From Rana temporaria (taxonomy: Eukaryota; Chordata; Amphibia; Anura; Ranidae): a DNA stretch of 64,000 nucleotides. Shown here piece after piece: positions 44,073 to 54,733 of this stretch. The translations under genes and the position numbers were made by a program. The stretch covers positions 189,865,317-189,929,316 of the forward strand of contig NC_053492.1 in NCBI RefSeq assembly GCF_905171775.1, in the 5' to 3' direction. A model generated the notes under the pieces. The model worked only from the letters and a program-made list of their open reading frames with translations, was not told the origin of the DNA and made no database searches. Every line of letters starts with the position of its first letter. The first letter of the stretch is position 1.

Positions 44073-45087
44073 GCTGACCCACGTGTGTCACAGGGAGTAA
44101 GGCCAAGTACACTATTCACCCTCCTAGCTGCCGCAGAGAGCAAGGGATCCACCCCGAGGACTCGCCACCCGAAGAAAAAACAGTACCACACAGCCTGCCG
44201 TCTGTCTCCCGCTAGAGAAGCTCCTCAGCGTCGCAGCGCGGGCACACTGTCCCCCTGTGATGCGTGTCTGCCGTTCGCACCACAAAACCACGCACTAGAG
44301 GCCAAAACCACCACCAAAACGGCCGCCGAGTGGTCACACTATGGAAAAAGGCGCACGGCCACAAGAAAATGGCCGCAGAGAAGCACAAAGCAGTGCCAGG
44401 CACCGCCAAAATGGCCGATGGCCGCATGTAAAAAAAAATAGGAACCACACAGTAGGCCGAACACACACACACGCGGACACCACCAAGGGGCTCCCCCACA
44501 AGGAACAGCCAAATTACCCCCCAGGAGACGGACAGAGCAGCCCCACGATCGGATTAAGCCCCCCCAGGCGGAAACCCAGTCACACAGCTATTCTGGCCCC
44601 AGTATAGGGAGAAGGGAGGGAGAAGGAGTGGCGAGAAGGAAGGTGGAAACCCCTCTAAAACAGCCACTCCAGGATGTCCAGCCATGTCCCCCCCACCGAA
44701 GCAGGGAATTACTACTTACCCTTCCTGCGCAGATGTGCTGGAAGCATCCCTGACAGCTCATCTTCCGTATGATGACGGAAGTGACTGTCAGCCAGGCACA
44801 CTGTGACTCGAGCATAGAGCCCGGTCATATGTGTACCTCAGAGCACGCCGCTCACTGGCCACCCCTGGAGGCACAGGGCATGTCGTGGACAGCCCAGCGC
44901 GTAGCTAACGGCTGGCACACGCTCGATGGCCGACACTGGGGAGACTACAAGGATCTAGGATCCAGCCTGTCACCCAGTCGGCAGTTGCTAGTAGATCACA
45001 GGAACAAAAAAATTAGAAAAAACTCCAGAACCCATGGGCCTGAAGGGAGCCATGTCCAACTCCTACACTAGGCAGAAAAAAAACTAA
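44073..45087 (-). other. DIRS 5' leader region
   Basis: Non-coding sequence between the right terminal repeat and gag, with repeated 'aaaatggccg'-type words near 44368-44425. Short open frames on both strands have no recognisable domains. Confidence 0.5.
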
Positions 45088-45259
45088 GGTGCAGGGAGAG
45101 GGGTTGTACCTAGAGGGACCGCCCCCGGGGCGGTACTGTACAGTTTTTTTTATGTATTTAAACATTAACCTGTTTTCTGCCTAGTCCTCTCCTGGTTGAA
45201 GACTGAATACACACTTTGTCAAGATAGTGCTGTGTCCGTCCATGAACGAAAGAGAAAAT
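45088..45259. repeat. DIRS right inverted terminal repeat
   Basis: It runs from 'ggtgcagggagaggggttgt' to 'catgaacgaaagagaaaat' and is the reverse complement of the interrupted left repeat. It contains the intact TTAA (45158-45161) that corresponds to the piggyBac target in the other copy. Confidence 0.8.
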
Positions 45260-45790
45260 GTATTTATGGGTTGATAAGTGGGAAAAGGATGAACCAGGGA
45301 AGATAATGTATAAGCAGATAAAAAGCTACCTTCACACATCATGTGAGGAGGGTAAACTTTCTTCAACTATTTAACCAGATGCTTTGTGACGATTCCTTTT
45401 TTCTCCTTTTGGGGTTGATTGTATCACTGCGGCTTGCGTTGTCCTCACTGAGCCATCAGGAATCCCGGAATCCCGCTAATGTGCAAACGTTATGAGGACT
45501 GCTGGGCTCTGTGGTGCCATAATTTCACAGGCAGTGACATAATTTCCAGCCGGCCACTTCCGGTTTCGGTTTTACATTGTTTTTAATGTTTTAACACGAG
45601 TGGATCACCTGAAATGTGGGATTTTATACAATAAACAGCGGCTCTGATAGGCTTTCCGATTACAGCCCTCAGGCTGTAATCGGCTTCCAAATAGTTAGCC
45701 AGGGGGCGCACGGGGGGTGCGTTCCCTGGCTAACACTGACAGGCGTCTGAGCCAATCAGGTTTACCGGTAACCTGATTGGCTGAAGCATA
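45260..45790. other. Unassigned, with one arm of a widely spaced inverted repeat
   Basis: About 45420-45535 ('tgcaaacgttatgaggactgctgggctctgtgg' region) is the inverted counterpart of 48325-48440. 'gattacagcc..ggctgtaatc' near 45658-45682 is a small palindrome. No gene is seen. Confidence 0.4.
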
Positions 45791-45894
45791 ATCGAGGGCA
45801 GGAGAAGACATCGAGGGACCGTGGAAGGAGGATGGCTGACCCCAGAAAGGGAAGTTCCGGGCGGGGGGGGCAATCTGACTGGCAGCATTTTACA

Positions 45895-46330
45895 GGGCAC
45901 AGTGGCGACAATTGATGTGGGCACAGTGGCTACAATTGATGTGGGCACAGTGGGAACAATTGATGTGAGCACAGTGGGGGCAATTGTTGTGGGCACAGTG
46001 GGGGCAATTGATGTGGGCACAGTAGTTACAATTGATGTAGGCACAGTGGGGACAATTGATGTGGGCACAGTGGGGACAATTGATGTGGGCACAGTGGTTA
46101 CAATTGATGTAGGCACAGTGGGTAAAATTGATGTAGGCACAGTGGGGACAATTGATGCGGGCACAGTGGCGACAATTGATGCGGGCACAGTGGCGACAAT
46201 TGATGTGAGCAGAGTGGGGGCAATTGTTGTGGGCACAGTGGCTACAATTGATGTGGGCACAGTGGTGACAATTGATGTGGGCACAGTGGTGACAATTGAT
46301 GTGGGCACAGTGGTAACAATTGATGGCATG
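45895..46330 (-). repeat. Minisatellite, 24-bp unit (inverse of the array at 20265)
   Basis: About eighteen units of 'gggcacagtggcgacaattgatgt'. Because the unit is 24 bases it stays open in several frames on both strands, producing valine/threonine-rich frames of 170-200 codons that are not genes. Confidence 0.9.
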
Positions 46331-47901
46331 TAGTGCATACAGGGGGCGCTAAAGTCAATAATAAAAATGCTTAAAAATTAGGTGGGTAAAAATATATAAG
46401 ATGGTCCTTCTGAACCAACAGTGAACAGAAATTATAAAAGTACCACTAGTGCAACAGTGATAGCAAATGGTGACAAAAACTACATAAATGAATGTGATAA
46501 ATAAATACATAAATAAATGAATAAATAAATTAATAAATAAAAGTCCATTCATGAGTTTCCGTGTTGGAGAGTACTAGAACTCAATATTGCAGTGCTGTAA
46601 ATTCGATACAAGAGATGTCCACCTCCACCAAGATCAGAATTATCCCCAAAAAGGTGCACAAATAGATGGCTCCTAACCACAAGGTGTTGACCTCTTTAAT
46701 TAAAAAAAGGTCAAGTAAAGCATTGGTCACAGAACCAGTATTCCAGGATTTAACTGCGCGGCTCTACGTTCCCTTAGTCCAAACAATCTCATAGTATCAA
46801 ACAAAGAGAAAGGGAAACCACCATAGTGAAGTACTATTTATTAAAAATTCCATAAAATATTGCATCGCCAAATGGCCTCTTACTTTTGGTGGTGCCTTGG
46901 ACCTGGCACTGAGGCTAGTCAGCGTTGCGGAGAGTGTATGGAGAGGGTTCCTCGCTGGGGAAGCTGGTGTGCGTTCCGATCCGGAGAACCAGCGGGACCG
47001 GAAGTGCGTAATTGTACGTAACCAGGCGCCTCGACGTATGTTTCGTGTTGCCACGTCGTCAGGAAGCAACACGAAACGTACGTCGAGGCGCCTGGTTACG
47101 TACAATTACGCACTTCCGGTCACGCTGGTTCTCCAGATAGGAACGCATGCCAGCCTTCCTAGCGAGGAACCCTCTCCCTACACTCTCCGCAACGCTGACT
47201 AGCCTCAGTGCCAGGTCCAAGGCACCACCAGAAGTAAGAGGCCATTTGGCGATGCAATATTTCATGGAATTTTTAATAAATAGTACTTCACTATGGTGGT
47301 TTCCCTTTCTCTTTGTTTGATACTGTGAGATTGTTTGGACTAAGGGAACGTAGAGCCGCGCAGTTGAATCCTGGAATACTGGTTCTGTGACCAATGCTTT
47401 ACTTGACCTCTTTTTAATTAAAAAGGTCAACACCTTGTGGTAAGGAGCCATCTATTTGTGCACCTTTTGGGGATAATTCTGATCTTGGTGGAGGTGGACA
47501 TCTCTTGTATCGAATTTACAGCACTGCAATATTGAGTTCTAGTACCCTCCAACACGGAAACTCATGAATGGACTTTTATTTATTCATTTATTTATTTATG
47601 TATTTATTTATCACAATAATTTATGTAGTTTTTTTGTCACCATTTGCTAATACTGTTGCACTAGTGGTACTTTTATCATTTCTGTTCACTGTTGGTTCAG
47701 AAGGACCATCTTATATATTTTTACCCACCTAATTATTAAGCATTTTTATTATTGACTTTAGCGCCCCCTGTATGCACTACTTGATTACAATTTTGATTTT
47801 GATTTAGGTCTTAATTTTTGGGGAGCAGCTCACTATTATTTGTTATACGAACACATTCATATTATCTATTTTTCATTATTGGCGCGAGATATCACATTTT
47901 T
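46331..47901. mobile_element. Large palindromic (foldback) element, about 700-bp arms
   Basis: Left arm 46336-47048 and right arm 47062-47785 are inverted copies with small differences ('cagggggcgctaaagtcaat' / 'attgactttagcgccccctg'). The centre carries the hammerhead-like hairpin, and the right side has a 115-bp tail ('attggcgcgagatatcac'). The 14-bp word CAATTGATGGCATG flanks it (46317-46330, 47902-47915), though part of this word is also the minisatellite unit. Arm words 'ttttaataaatagtacttcactatgg' resemble the insertion at 53009-53426. Confidence 0.7.
47040..47062 (-). ncRNA. Hairpin-GAAAC motif at palindrome centre, hammerhead-ribozyme-like
   Basis: On the minus strand CTGACGA (fits CUGANGA), an extra C, GTG/CAC with a GCAA loop, then GAAAC. 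If the C is instead paired with the following G, the stem is 4 bp and the GAAA core loses its G; either way it departs by one base from a canonical hammerhead. Confidence 0.4.
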
Positions 47902-48150
47902 CAATTGATGGCATGGCACAGTGGCTGCGTTTGGCATGGCACAGTGGTGACAATTGATGGGCACAGTGGTGACAATTGATGGGCACAGTGGCTACGTTTG
48001 ATGGCATGGCACAGTGGCAACAGTTGATGGCACAGTGGCGACAATTGATGGCACAGTGGCGACAATTGATGGCATGGCACAGTGGCTGCATTTGATGGGC
48101 ACAGTGGTTGCCTTTGATGGGCACAGTGGCTGCCTTTGATGGGCACAGTG
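47902..48150 (-). repeat. Minisatellite, continuation (24-bp and variant units)
   Basis: Units 'gatgggcacagtggtgacaatt' and 'gatggcatggcacagtggc' continue the array at 45895-46330 beyond the palindrome. Confidence 0.85.
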
Positions 48151-48221
48151 AAGCTGCAATTGTCTTTTTTTTTTCGTTTGTTTGCGCCCCCCTCAAAAAT
48201 TTTGAGCACCAACTGCCACTG

Positions 48222-48798
48222 ACAATCAATATACAGAATTACGATATATAGCTTCTTTTGTCATTTGTACCCATCCCTGGAGGGTCGTTGAGGACAACAC
48301 CTTTTGTAGCTGGAGTTACAGCCTGTGGGACCACAGAGCCCAGCAGTCCTCATAACGTTTGCAGATTTCTCAACGGGATTCTGGGATTTCTGATGGATTA
48401 GTGAGGACAACACAAGCCTCAGTGATACAGCCAGTGGGACTACTAAGCCCAGCCACCCTGTCAAACTGCATCCAACTTCTGTTATGGGAGTCCAGGATCT
48501 CTGGTGAGTGAGAGGGCACACAGAGGGGAACACAAATTGTGCACTGATGTTTGTCTTGGCACTTGGCACTGAACATCCAATTATTTTGAAGTTGCATTGG
48601 AAAAACCTACCGGGATTCACATGAACTTTATATATTTATTTATTTGTTCACTGGAATTTATGTATTGTTATATTTGATATGGATTTATTTGGTGATATAT
48701 TAGTAAAGTATATGGTAGAACTCTTATCCTGTTCACTGAACTGGAGTTTGTCGTGGAAGAATTCCCTTGGGCTTTGTACGCAAATCCACACCGCGCCA
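48222..48798. other. Unassigned, with the other arm of the inverted repeat
   Basis: About 48325-48440 is the inverse of 45420-45535. The stretch 48262-48440 itself contains a rough direct duplication ('gaggacaacac..cagcctgtgggac' and 'gaggacaacacaagcctca..cagtgggac'). Confidence 0.4.
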
Positions 48799-49655
48799 AA
48801 ATGTGCACTTCCAGCGTCTCAATGCACCCAAAGCACCAAACAATTCCTTTGTGCTTAAAAGCACATTTGTAACAAGCTCTTTGTACAAGGAATGTGAAGT
48901 CACTTCATGGCACCAGGAAGAGTCAGAAATCAATGCTGCTTCTAGCTGGAATCTTAAGCTTCTGCTCTGAGCACAGGAAACTCAAAATCTTTTATTCATT
49001 GGAAACAAAAGAATAACAAAGCATGAAGTGATGGCCCCAACAGCCAATCACTTCCCTCAATACAAAATCACATGACAGGAAATGACAAACAAAAAAGGGG
49101 AGGGCACTCAAAGAAAGGCAGGGGAAAGGAAGTGCACACACCCCATCTTGGCCAGCATGGATCCCATTCAGACATTGTTCAAAGTAAAACAATATCTGAA
49201 TAAAGATCATTCTACGTGTTCATATAGGCTTCAGACAATCAGCGGGGACATTGCTACTGCTGTTGTCAATATACGGTACAAGTACACCAACAAGGCAGAT
49301 ATCAATGTCCTCACACACAGATATGTATCCATAAGGGATAACGAAGTCCGCAAGAGAGATATAATAGGTTTCTCTCGTTATGCGGACTTCGCTTCTCTAA
49401 TGTGTATAGTCATTGGAAAGCAAGCAGTCCAGCGCAACAATGGGTGTACATGGAGAAACAATGATGATTAACTTTCTTTGTTGGGAAAACTGGCTGATCC
49501 ACATTGGCCTGCTTCTGTAACCTTGTTGTAACAGATTAGCAATGAACCTGATCAGCTAATTGTGGTTCTACCACCATATTGTTTCTCCTACCCTGTTGAT
49601 GCACAGGACTGTGATGTATAGGTGGATCCCACCTGCTGATTGATATAACAGCTAC
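48799..49655 (-). mobile_element. Candidate LTR of a retroelement
   Basis: On the minus strand the segment would end in ACA followed by TTTTGGCGCGG, reminiscent of an LTR followed by a TGG-type primer-binding site, and the plus-strand outer end also reads '...aca'. A 12-bp inverted pair ('cgaagtccgca' and complement) lies at 49343-49395. There is no second LTR and no coding region, so this is tentative. Confidence 0.25.
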
Positions 49656-52102
49656 ATTAAGCTGACCAGATTTTTAAAATGAAATTCCGGGGACATATTT
49701 TTTCTTTACTAGTAATGGCAACAATCAGCGACTCTCTGCCCGTCGCCGCCCGCCTCTCAAGTCTTACTCTTCGGGCCCCCGGCTACTACTGGATGGGGAG
49801 CGGAGGAAGATCACTCCGCCAGGGAAGGCAAGGAGATAGGCAGGTAGCTGGCCAGGATTTGAGCCAAGGCAGAAGAACATGCGAGCGAAGCTGAATGGGC
49901 ATGCGCCCGAAACTAAAGAAATATTCCCTCCGCTCCGACCAGCACATGATCATCAGAAAGGGGCACAGATAATGGGAAAAAATACACCCCCCTATGCTAG
50001 TAGGCACGACAGAGCGGGGGGGGGGTGTAATTCTAATTTTAATTCTGCACTGACTGTCTTTGAAATTGCCCCTGCCCCCTATTAAATCCAATCTGGGGAC
50101 AAAACCAGGGACAAACTTGGTCCAGGGACAGTGTCCTCAATCAGGGGACTGTCCCCTGAAACTGGGGATGTCTGATCACCTTAAGCTACATGGTCAGTCC
50201 CTGCCTAGCCTGACAATCAACCTCGCCATTTATATTATGCTCAGGACAACTCCTATTGTCTATGCACTGGGGTCGTTTCATAGCTTAAGTCTTTAGTCTG
50301 TGCTAGTTTCAGGCATCCTTGATTCCTTTTTCTCTGGCTACCAACTTCAGCTTATATTTTGACTACACTTATTCTGTATTCACTCTGTTCTTTTGCCTGT
50401 CCCTGTTTATCAATTTGTCTCTTGTCTTTGAACGAGGATTTGGTTCTACCCTACTCAGCAGCCATATGCACAGGTGTGCCTGAGGGATGCAATCTGGTGT
50501 ACCCACCAGGGGTACTCTGGTGAAGATCTTACAACATGTATTTTGACTTTGGCCCTTTTTATGGCTCATGCTCTCTTCAAATATAAATATGCAGATAACA
50601 CAGAGGGTCTATGATCCAGTTTGTCCCTGACATTTTTTTACATTTCTCCCATCAGGTGCATTGTTTTCTTCATATTGAGTATCCCTGTCTCTTTTTCAAC
50701 AACTGAAACAATGACATGGGGTCTGCTTTCTGTGAACCTATAATACGTAATATACTGTACATATGACAATCTTCAGTCAATTTTAGACACTTTTTATCCA
50801 CCAGGATTTGCAATCGCAAGTATAAGCCAGAACCTAAACAATAACCCACCTGCAAGTTTGATTGATCACTAGAATTCAGTTGTTTGCACAGTACAAACTG
50901 GGCAACAAATAGAAAGCTTGGATACAGTTTACTCAAAAATCTAATTGAAGCGGAATTGAAAATGGAAAAAAGGACATCAATTTTTAAAAGCAATCAGATT
51001 GTTTTGCCATGTTTCATTGGGACAAAGTCAATACCATTACTCTTTACTGTCAACAATACCCACAATGTTATGTCTTTGTTTTTCAATTTCTACAAAGAAT
51101 TCAATCACTCCATCAAATTGTCACATGTCATGGCCAGCTTTATATTGTGATAAACATAAACAATTAAAAAACATTTTCAGAGAATACAATACTCTATAGC
51201 TATCCACTGTAGTGGATCCTTTCAACCCCATCAATTACAAGACAAACCCTAATGAAGTCTATGGGAGGGGTCAAACCTTGAAAAGCAGTTTTACCCATTT
51301 TCAAGACTAATAGGCAAGGGATTGTCACACAAAGAACTGGAGGGGGGGGGGGCTGTGTACTGGGGGACATGTACCTATGTACAGTGAGGAGAGGTTGGGT
51401 CCACATAAAAAATGTTACATGCTTGGGAGAAGTTTTATGCAATTTTGTAGAACAGTATGATTCTCAGTGTCAGCAACACAGCAATTTGGCATCACTTGCC
51501 ACACCCAGCCTGAAAAGAGAATGTTAGTGTAAAAGTAGAAAAAATATATAAATACAGTGTGGTACCCTGCTAGGGTCTAAGGTGAGGTTATAACACAGGA
51601 TTCTCAGCCACACAGGTTGAGGGGCTTCAGAGAGGTTGTGCAATGTAAAGCAAACTGGCTTTTAATTTTCCTAATTTTTTCGAAAAGTCTATTTTGGAAC
51701 CTAGAGACTGGAGATTTCAAAGTGATCTGGGAGGGAGGAAATCTCCAATCTTGGGTCCAGGTTGTATGAGTAGCAAGCACACTGATTACACAGGTGTGTG
51801 CAGGGTTTTTAGTAGTGAACCTATGGTTCTGGGCTCCACCCCGGCAGACAGAGGAGGTCTCTGCCCAGGAGTACAGATTGAAGCCAGAGCAGCAAGGGGC
51901 TGCCAAATTTTTGGATCAAGGTGCTGAGTGGTGCTCTGTAATGGTCTGTGGGGCCAGAGTAAAGGCCAAAAGGCTGAAAGTGAATTTTTTTTGTACCCAT
52001 TGTGAGTGAAACTCATGTTATGTATTTTTTTTGTGAACTTTCTTTTTAATAAAATTGCCCAAAAAAAACTTAAACAGAAGAAGAAAGCAAGTGGCTGAGT
52101 CC
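49656..52102. other. No recognised gene
   Basis: Short open frames only. Around 50085-50175 the words 'ggggacaaaacc', 'cagggacaaact' and 'aggggactgtcccc' repeat. Around 51200-51280 'aagtctatgggaggggtcaaacc' recalls part of the hAT family leader. No boundaries were found. Confidence 0.3.
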
Positions 52103-52551
52103 TTAAAGGAACACTAAAAGTTTGTTTTTTATTATATCAATTGATTGCTGTAAGCTAGAGAATTTAAATATCACTTACCTCGTTTTTCCTTTTGAACTCC
52201 AAAATACAGTAATCCAGGTTTGAAAATGCCATTTCCTGTCTCTCCTCTTCTTGCTTTCCACCAGCATCTGAGCTGTTTTTCATGGTGGAAAGCAGAATGT
52301 GCTCACCCCCTCCCTATGTCTACAGCCCTGCGTGAAGATGCTCTCTTATCCCTCACAGGCATGGAGGCTAAGCCTAATGGGAACTGGAAGTCAGTGAGAA
52401 TTATGATTTAGGAGTGACAGAGGTGTATAAAACAGCTCCATTTCAACAGGTATCAAACTAGTTATAATGCAAAACATTACTTTTTACTTTATCAGCTACT
52501 GTCAGACTTTAATTTAAGAGGAAAATATTTTTGTCTTTACAACCCCTTTAA
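52103..52551. mobile_element. piggyBac-type MITE flanked by TTAA
   Basis: It runs from TTAAAGGAACACTAAAAG to ACAACCCCTTTAA, with imperfect inverted ends including TTAA on both sides (52103-52106, 52548-52551). It carries no coding capacity and resembles the copy at 11861-12314. Confidence 0.55.
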
Positions 52552-52828
52552 AGCTCTACCTTTGATGTTAGTTCTCACAATATATACAGTATATACACAC
52601 AGTATATATCAAATAGGATATACAGGGGGCACATTTGCAGCTAGGGCTCTTTCTCGAAGTGGGGTTATTTCTATAAATGGGAGCACTTCTGACTCTGCAC
52701 TCATCATCTGAATGTCTCATCTGAAAATTTCTTCTGTCCCTCCACAGGTATGTTTTGCTGAAACAACTACACCCAAAAACTGAAATACTGCTATCTGCTT
52801 TTGCTCATGTCTGTTTAATAATGCTGGT
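52552..52828 (+). repeat. Upstream copy of a direct duplication flanking an hAT element
   Basis: 52626-52701 and 52745-52828 recur with small changes at 54556-54631 and 54250-54334 ('gagcacttctgactctgcac', 'tgctatctgcttttgct'). The local sequence was duplicated before or independently of the hAT insertion. Confidence 0.65.
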
Positions 52829-53008
52829 TAGGGATGAGCTTTATGTTTGGGTCGAACATGAGTTCGTCTCGAACATTGGCTATTCGTCCGTTCGCAGAAT
52901 AGCGAACAATTTGGTGTGTTCGCGGGCAAATTCGAAAGCCGCAGAACACCCTTTAAAAGTCTATGGGAGAAAACAAAAGTGCTATTTTTTAACGGTTAAT
53001 ATGCAAGT

Positions 53009-53426
53009 TTTTAGCATAAAAGAGGGAAAAAAGCAGTGCCCTCTAAGCGTAGTAATCTCGTTATTTATTAAAAAAGGTCATTCATATAAAGGTGTCACTC
53101 ACAAAGGAATTAAAAACAAGGGCTTATCTGTAGGTTTTGTCATCCGCTCGACATACGGAATGTAGGTGCTCTGTTGGTCCAGATGATCGTGGACAGGCGT
53201 CGCTGTATGTCCCAACCTCTGTCAGCCACGGTAAGAGATCGGATACCTCCGGTGCTGAGAAGAAGGGGATATCGTTCCGTGGAGCACAGTGGTGGAACGT
53301 CACTTCCGGGTATGGGTCGAAGCATGCGTGCTTCTTCATCAGGCTCTATAGGGGCCATCTTTGGCCAGGGAATATATGACCAGCGAAAAGTAACCTATTT
53401 GGTATGAAAATTCAAGACATTAGATG
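53009..53426 (-). mobile_element. Penelope-like (pLTR-type) insertion
   Basis: On the minus strand it has the CTGATGA-hairpin-GACC motif, then 'ccggaagtgacg', a non-coding stretch, and finally 'ttttttaataaataacgaga' and 'ttagagggcactgc'. The same order of blocks occurs in the palindrome at 46331 and in the insert at 15640. It has no coding region, so it would be a non-autonomous or 5'-truncated copy. Confidence 0.45.
53315..53342 (-). ncRNA. Hammerhead-ribozyme-like motif with a perfect CUGAUGA core
   Basis: On the minus strand CTGATGA, one extra A, a perfect 5-bp stem GAAGC/GCTTC with a 6-base loop, then GACC. The first core is canonical, but the second (normally GAAA) has changed, so this copy is probably inactive. 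Confidence 0.4.
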
Positions 53427-54254
53427 CCAAAAATGAACATACCAGGCCCTTATCCGAGCACGCAACCTGGCAGGCCACAGGAAAAGAGGGGGGACGAGAG
53501 AGTGCCCCCCTCCTGAACCGTACCAGACCACATGCCCTCAACATGGGGAGGATGTCCCCATGTTGATGGGGACAAGTGCCTCAACCCCACAACCCTTGCC
53601 CGGTGGTTGTGGGGGTCTGTGGGCAGGGGGCTTATCGGAATCTGGAAGCCCCCTTTAACAAAGGGCACCCCCAGATTCTGGCCCCCCTATGTGAATTAGT
53701 AACGGGGTACATTGTACCCCTACCATTTCACCCAAAAAAGTGACAAAAAAGATTTAAAAAAACACACACACAGCTTGGGACAAGTCCTTTAATAAAAAAT
53801 CCCCCCAAAAATTCCAGCACTGTAATCCTTCTGCGACCCGGACCCGCCATAACAAACGATACAGCCTCAGTTTTTTTTTACCTTTTTTGTCACTTTTTTG
53901 GGTGAAATGGTAGGGGTACAATGTACCCCGTTACCAATTCACATGGAGGGGCGGCATCTGGGGGTCCCCTTTGTTAAAGGGGGCTTCCAGATTCCAATAA
54001 ACACCCAGCCCGCAGACCCCCACAACCACTGGGCAAGTGTTGTGGGGATGAGGCCCTTGTCCCCATCAACATGGGGACATCCTCCCCATGTTGAAGGCAT
54101 GTGGCCTGGTACGGTTTAGGAGGGGGGGCGCTTTTGATTTTTCATGTTCGTGTCCCATAGACTTTAACGGTGTTCACGTGTTGGAACACATTTTTTGCCT
54201 GTTCACATGTTCTGTTGCGAACCGAACAGGGGGGGGGGTGTCCCTAATGCTGGT

Positions 54255-54733
54255 ATGTTTTGCTGAAACAACTCCACCCAAAAACAGAAATGCTGCTATC
54301 TGCTTTTGCTTATGTCTGTTTAATAATGCTGGTACATTATTATTTGCGTAACCATCTGTAGACCTGTCCACAATGCAATGCTTTATTTCTCCCTTGTCTT
54401 ACCCAAAATTATGGCCTGTTATCTCTAGTGCCCTCTTGTTGTTCTGTTTCGGAAGCGAGACATCCTTTATTACCTCCTGATTTAGTAATTGGAATGCACC
54501 TATCCCCATCCCTAGCAGTATAAATCTAAGCATCCTTTGGGGGAGGCATTTGCAGGGGGCTCATTTGCAGCAGGGGCGCTTTCTCCAAATGTGGGTATTT
54601 CTATAAGTGAGAGCACTTCTGACTCTGCACTTCAGTGAATGCACAAAGTACATGAAGACAAGAAAATACATTGGAAAACACCACACAGCTTTAGGTGACC
54701 TTGTTTACCCTTTCAACTCTTTCTCCTTGTAAC
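54255..54733 (+). repeat. Downstream copy of the local direct duplication
   Basis: It holds the partners of 52745-52828 and 52626-52701. The rest is unassigned. Confidence 0.55.

Larger units (their letters stand above)
31900..45259 (-). mobile_element. DIRS-type tyrosine-recombinase retrotransposon, disrupted by two transposons
   Basis: The outer ends are inverted terminal repeats (31900-32024 continuing at 37827-37895; and 45088-45259). An internal complementary region (37948-38053) joins the complements of both outer ends, the arrangement unique to DIRS elements. On the minus strand the order is gag (about 44072-42591), reverse transcriptase/RNase H (42535-39132) and tyrosine recombinase (39086-38160). 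After subtracting the piggyBac (32021-37826) and hAT (40255-42072) insertions, about 5.7 kb remains, the usual DIRS size. All genes carry frameshifts, so this copy is dead. Two DIRS-specific signs, the internal region and the recombinase, make the call firm. Confidence 0.9.
45791..48221 (-). mobile_element. hAT-type element (CAGTGGCGG family) with minisatellite, split by a large palindrome
   Basis: The right end '..gagcaccaactgccactg' is the inverse of the CAGTGGCGGCTGGTGCTC end at 20207. Inside are two stretches of the same 24-bp minisatellite (45895-46330 and 47902-48150), separated by a 1.57-kb foldback. At the far left 'ctggcagcattttacagggc' matches the inner edge of the copy at 20600, but no left terminus was found, so 45791 is approximate. 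Confidence 0.55.
52829..54246 (+). mobile_element. hAT-family copy with 8-bp target duplication, internally rearranged
   Basis: It begins TAGGGATGAGC and ends GTGTCCCTA, with ATGCTGGT on both sides (52821-52828, 54247-54254). Blocks follow the family order ('ttcgaacattggctattcgtc', 'agtctatgggaga', then 'ccgagcacgcaacctggca'). A 0.4-kb unrelated insert lies at 53009-53426. The G/C-rich blocks around 53450-53770 and 53880-54120 are inverted copies of one another. Confidence 0.8.

Noticed and set aside
45730..46338. Open frames of 170-202 codons on both strands (Val/Thr/Ile- or Gly/Thr/Val-rich)
   Set aside because: They are translations of a 24-bp minisatellite, open only because the unit is a multiple of three; there is no start context, domain or composition typical of a gene.
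53124..53407. Overlapping frames of 70-80 codons on both strands
   Set aside because: They overlap in several frames over a candidate Penelope-like non-coding insertion and have no domain.
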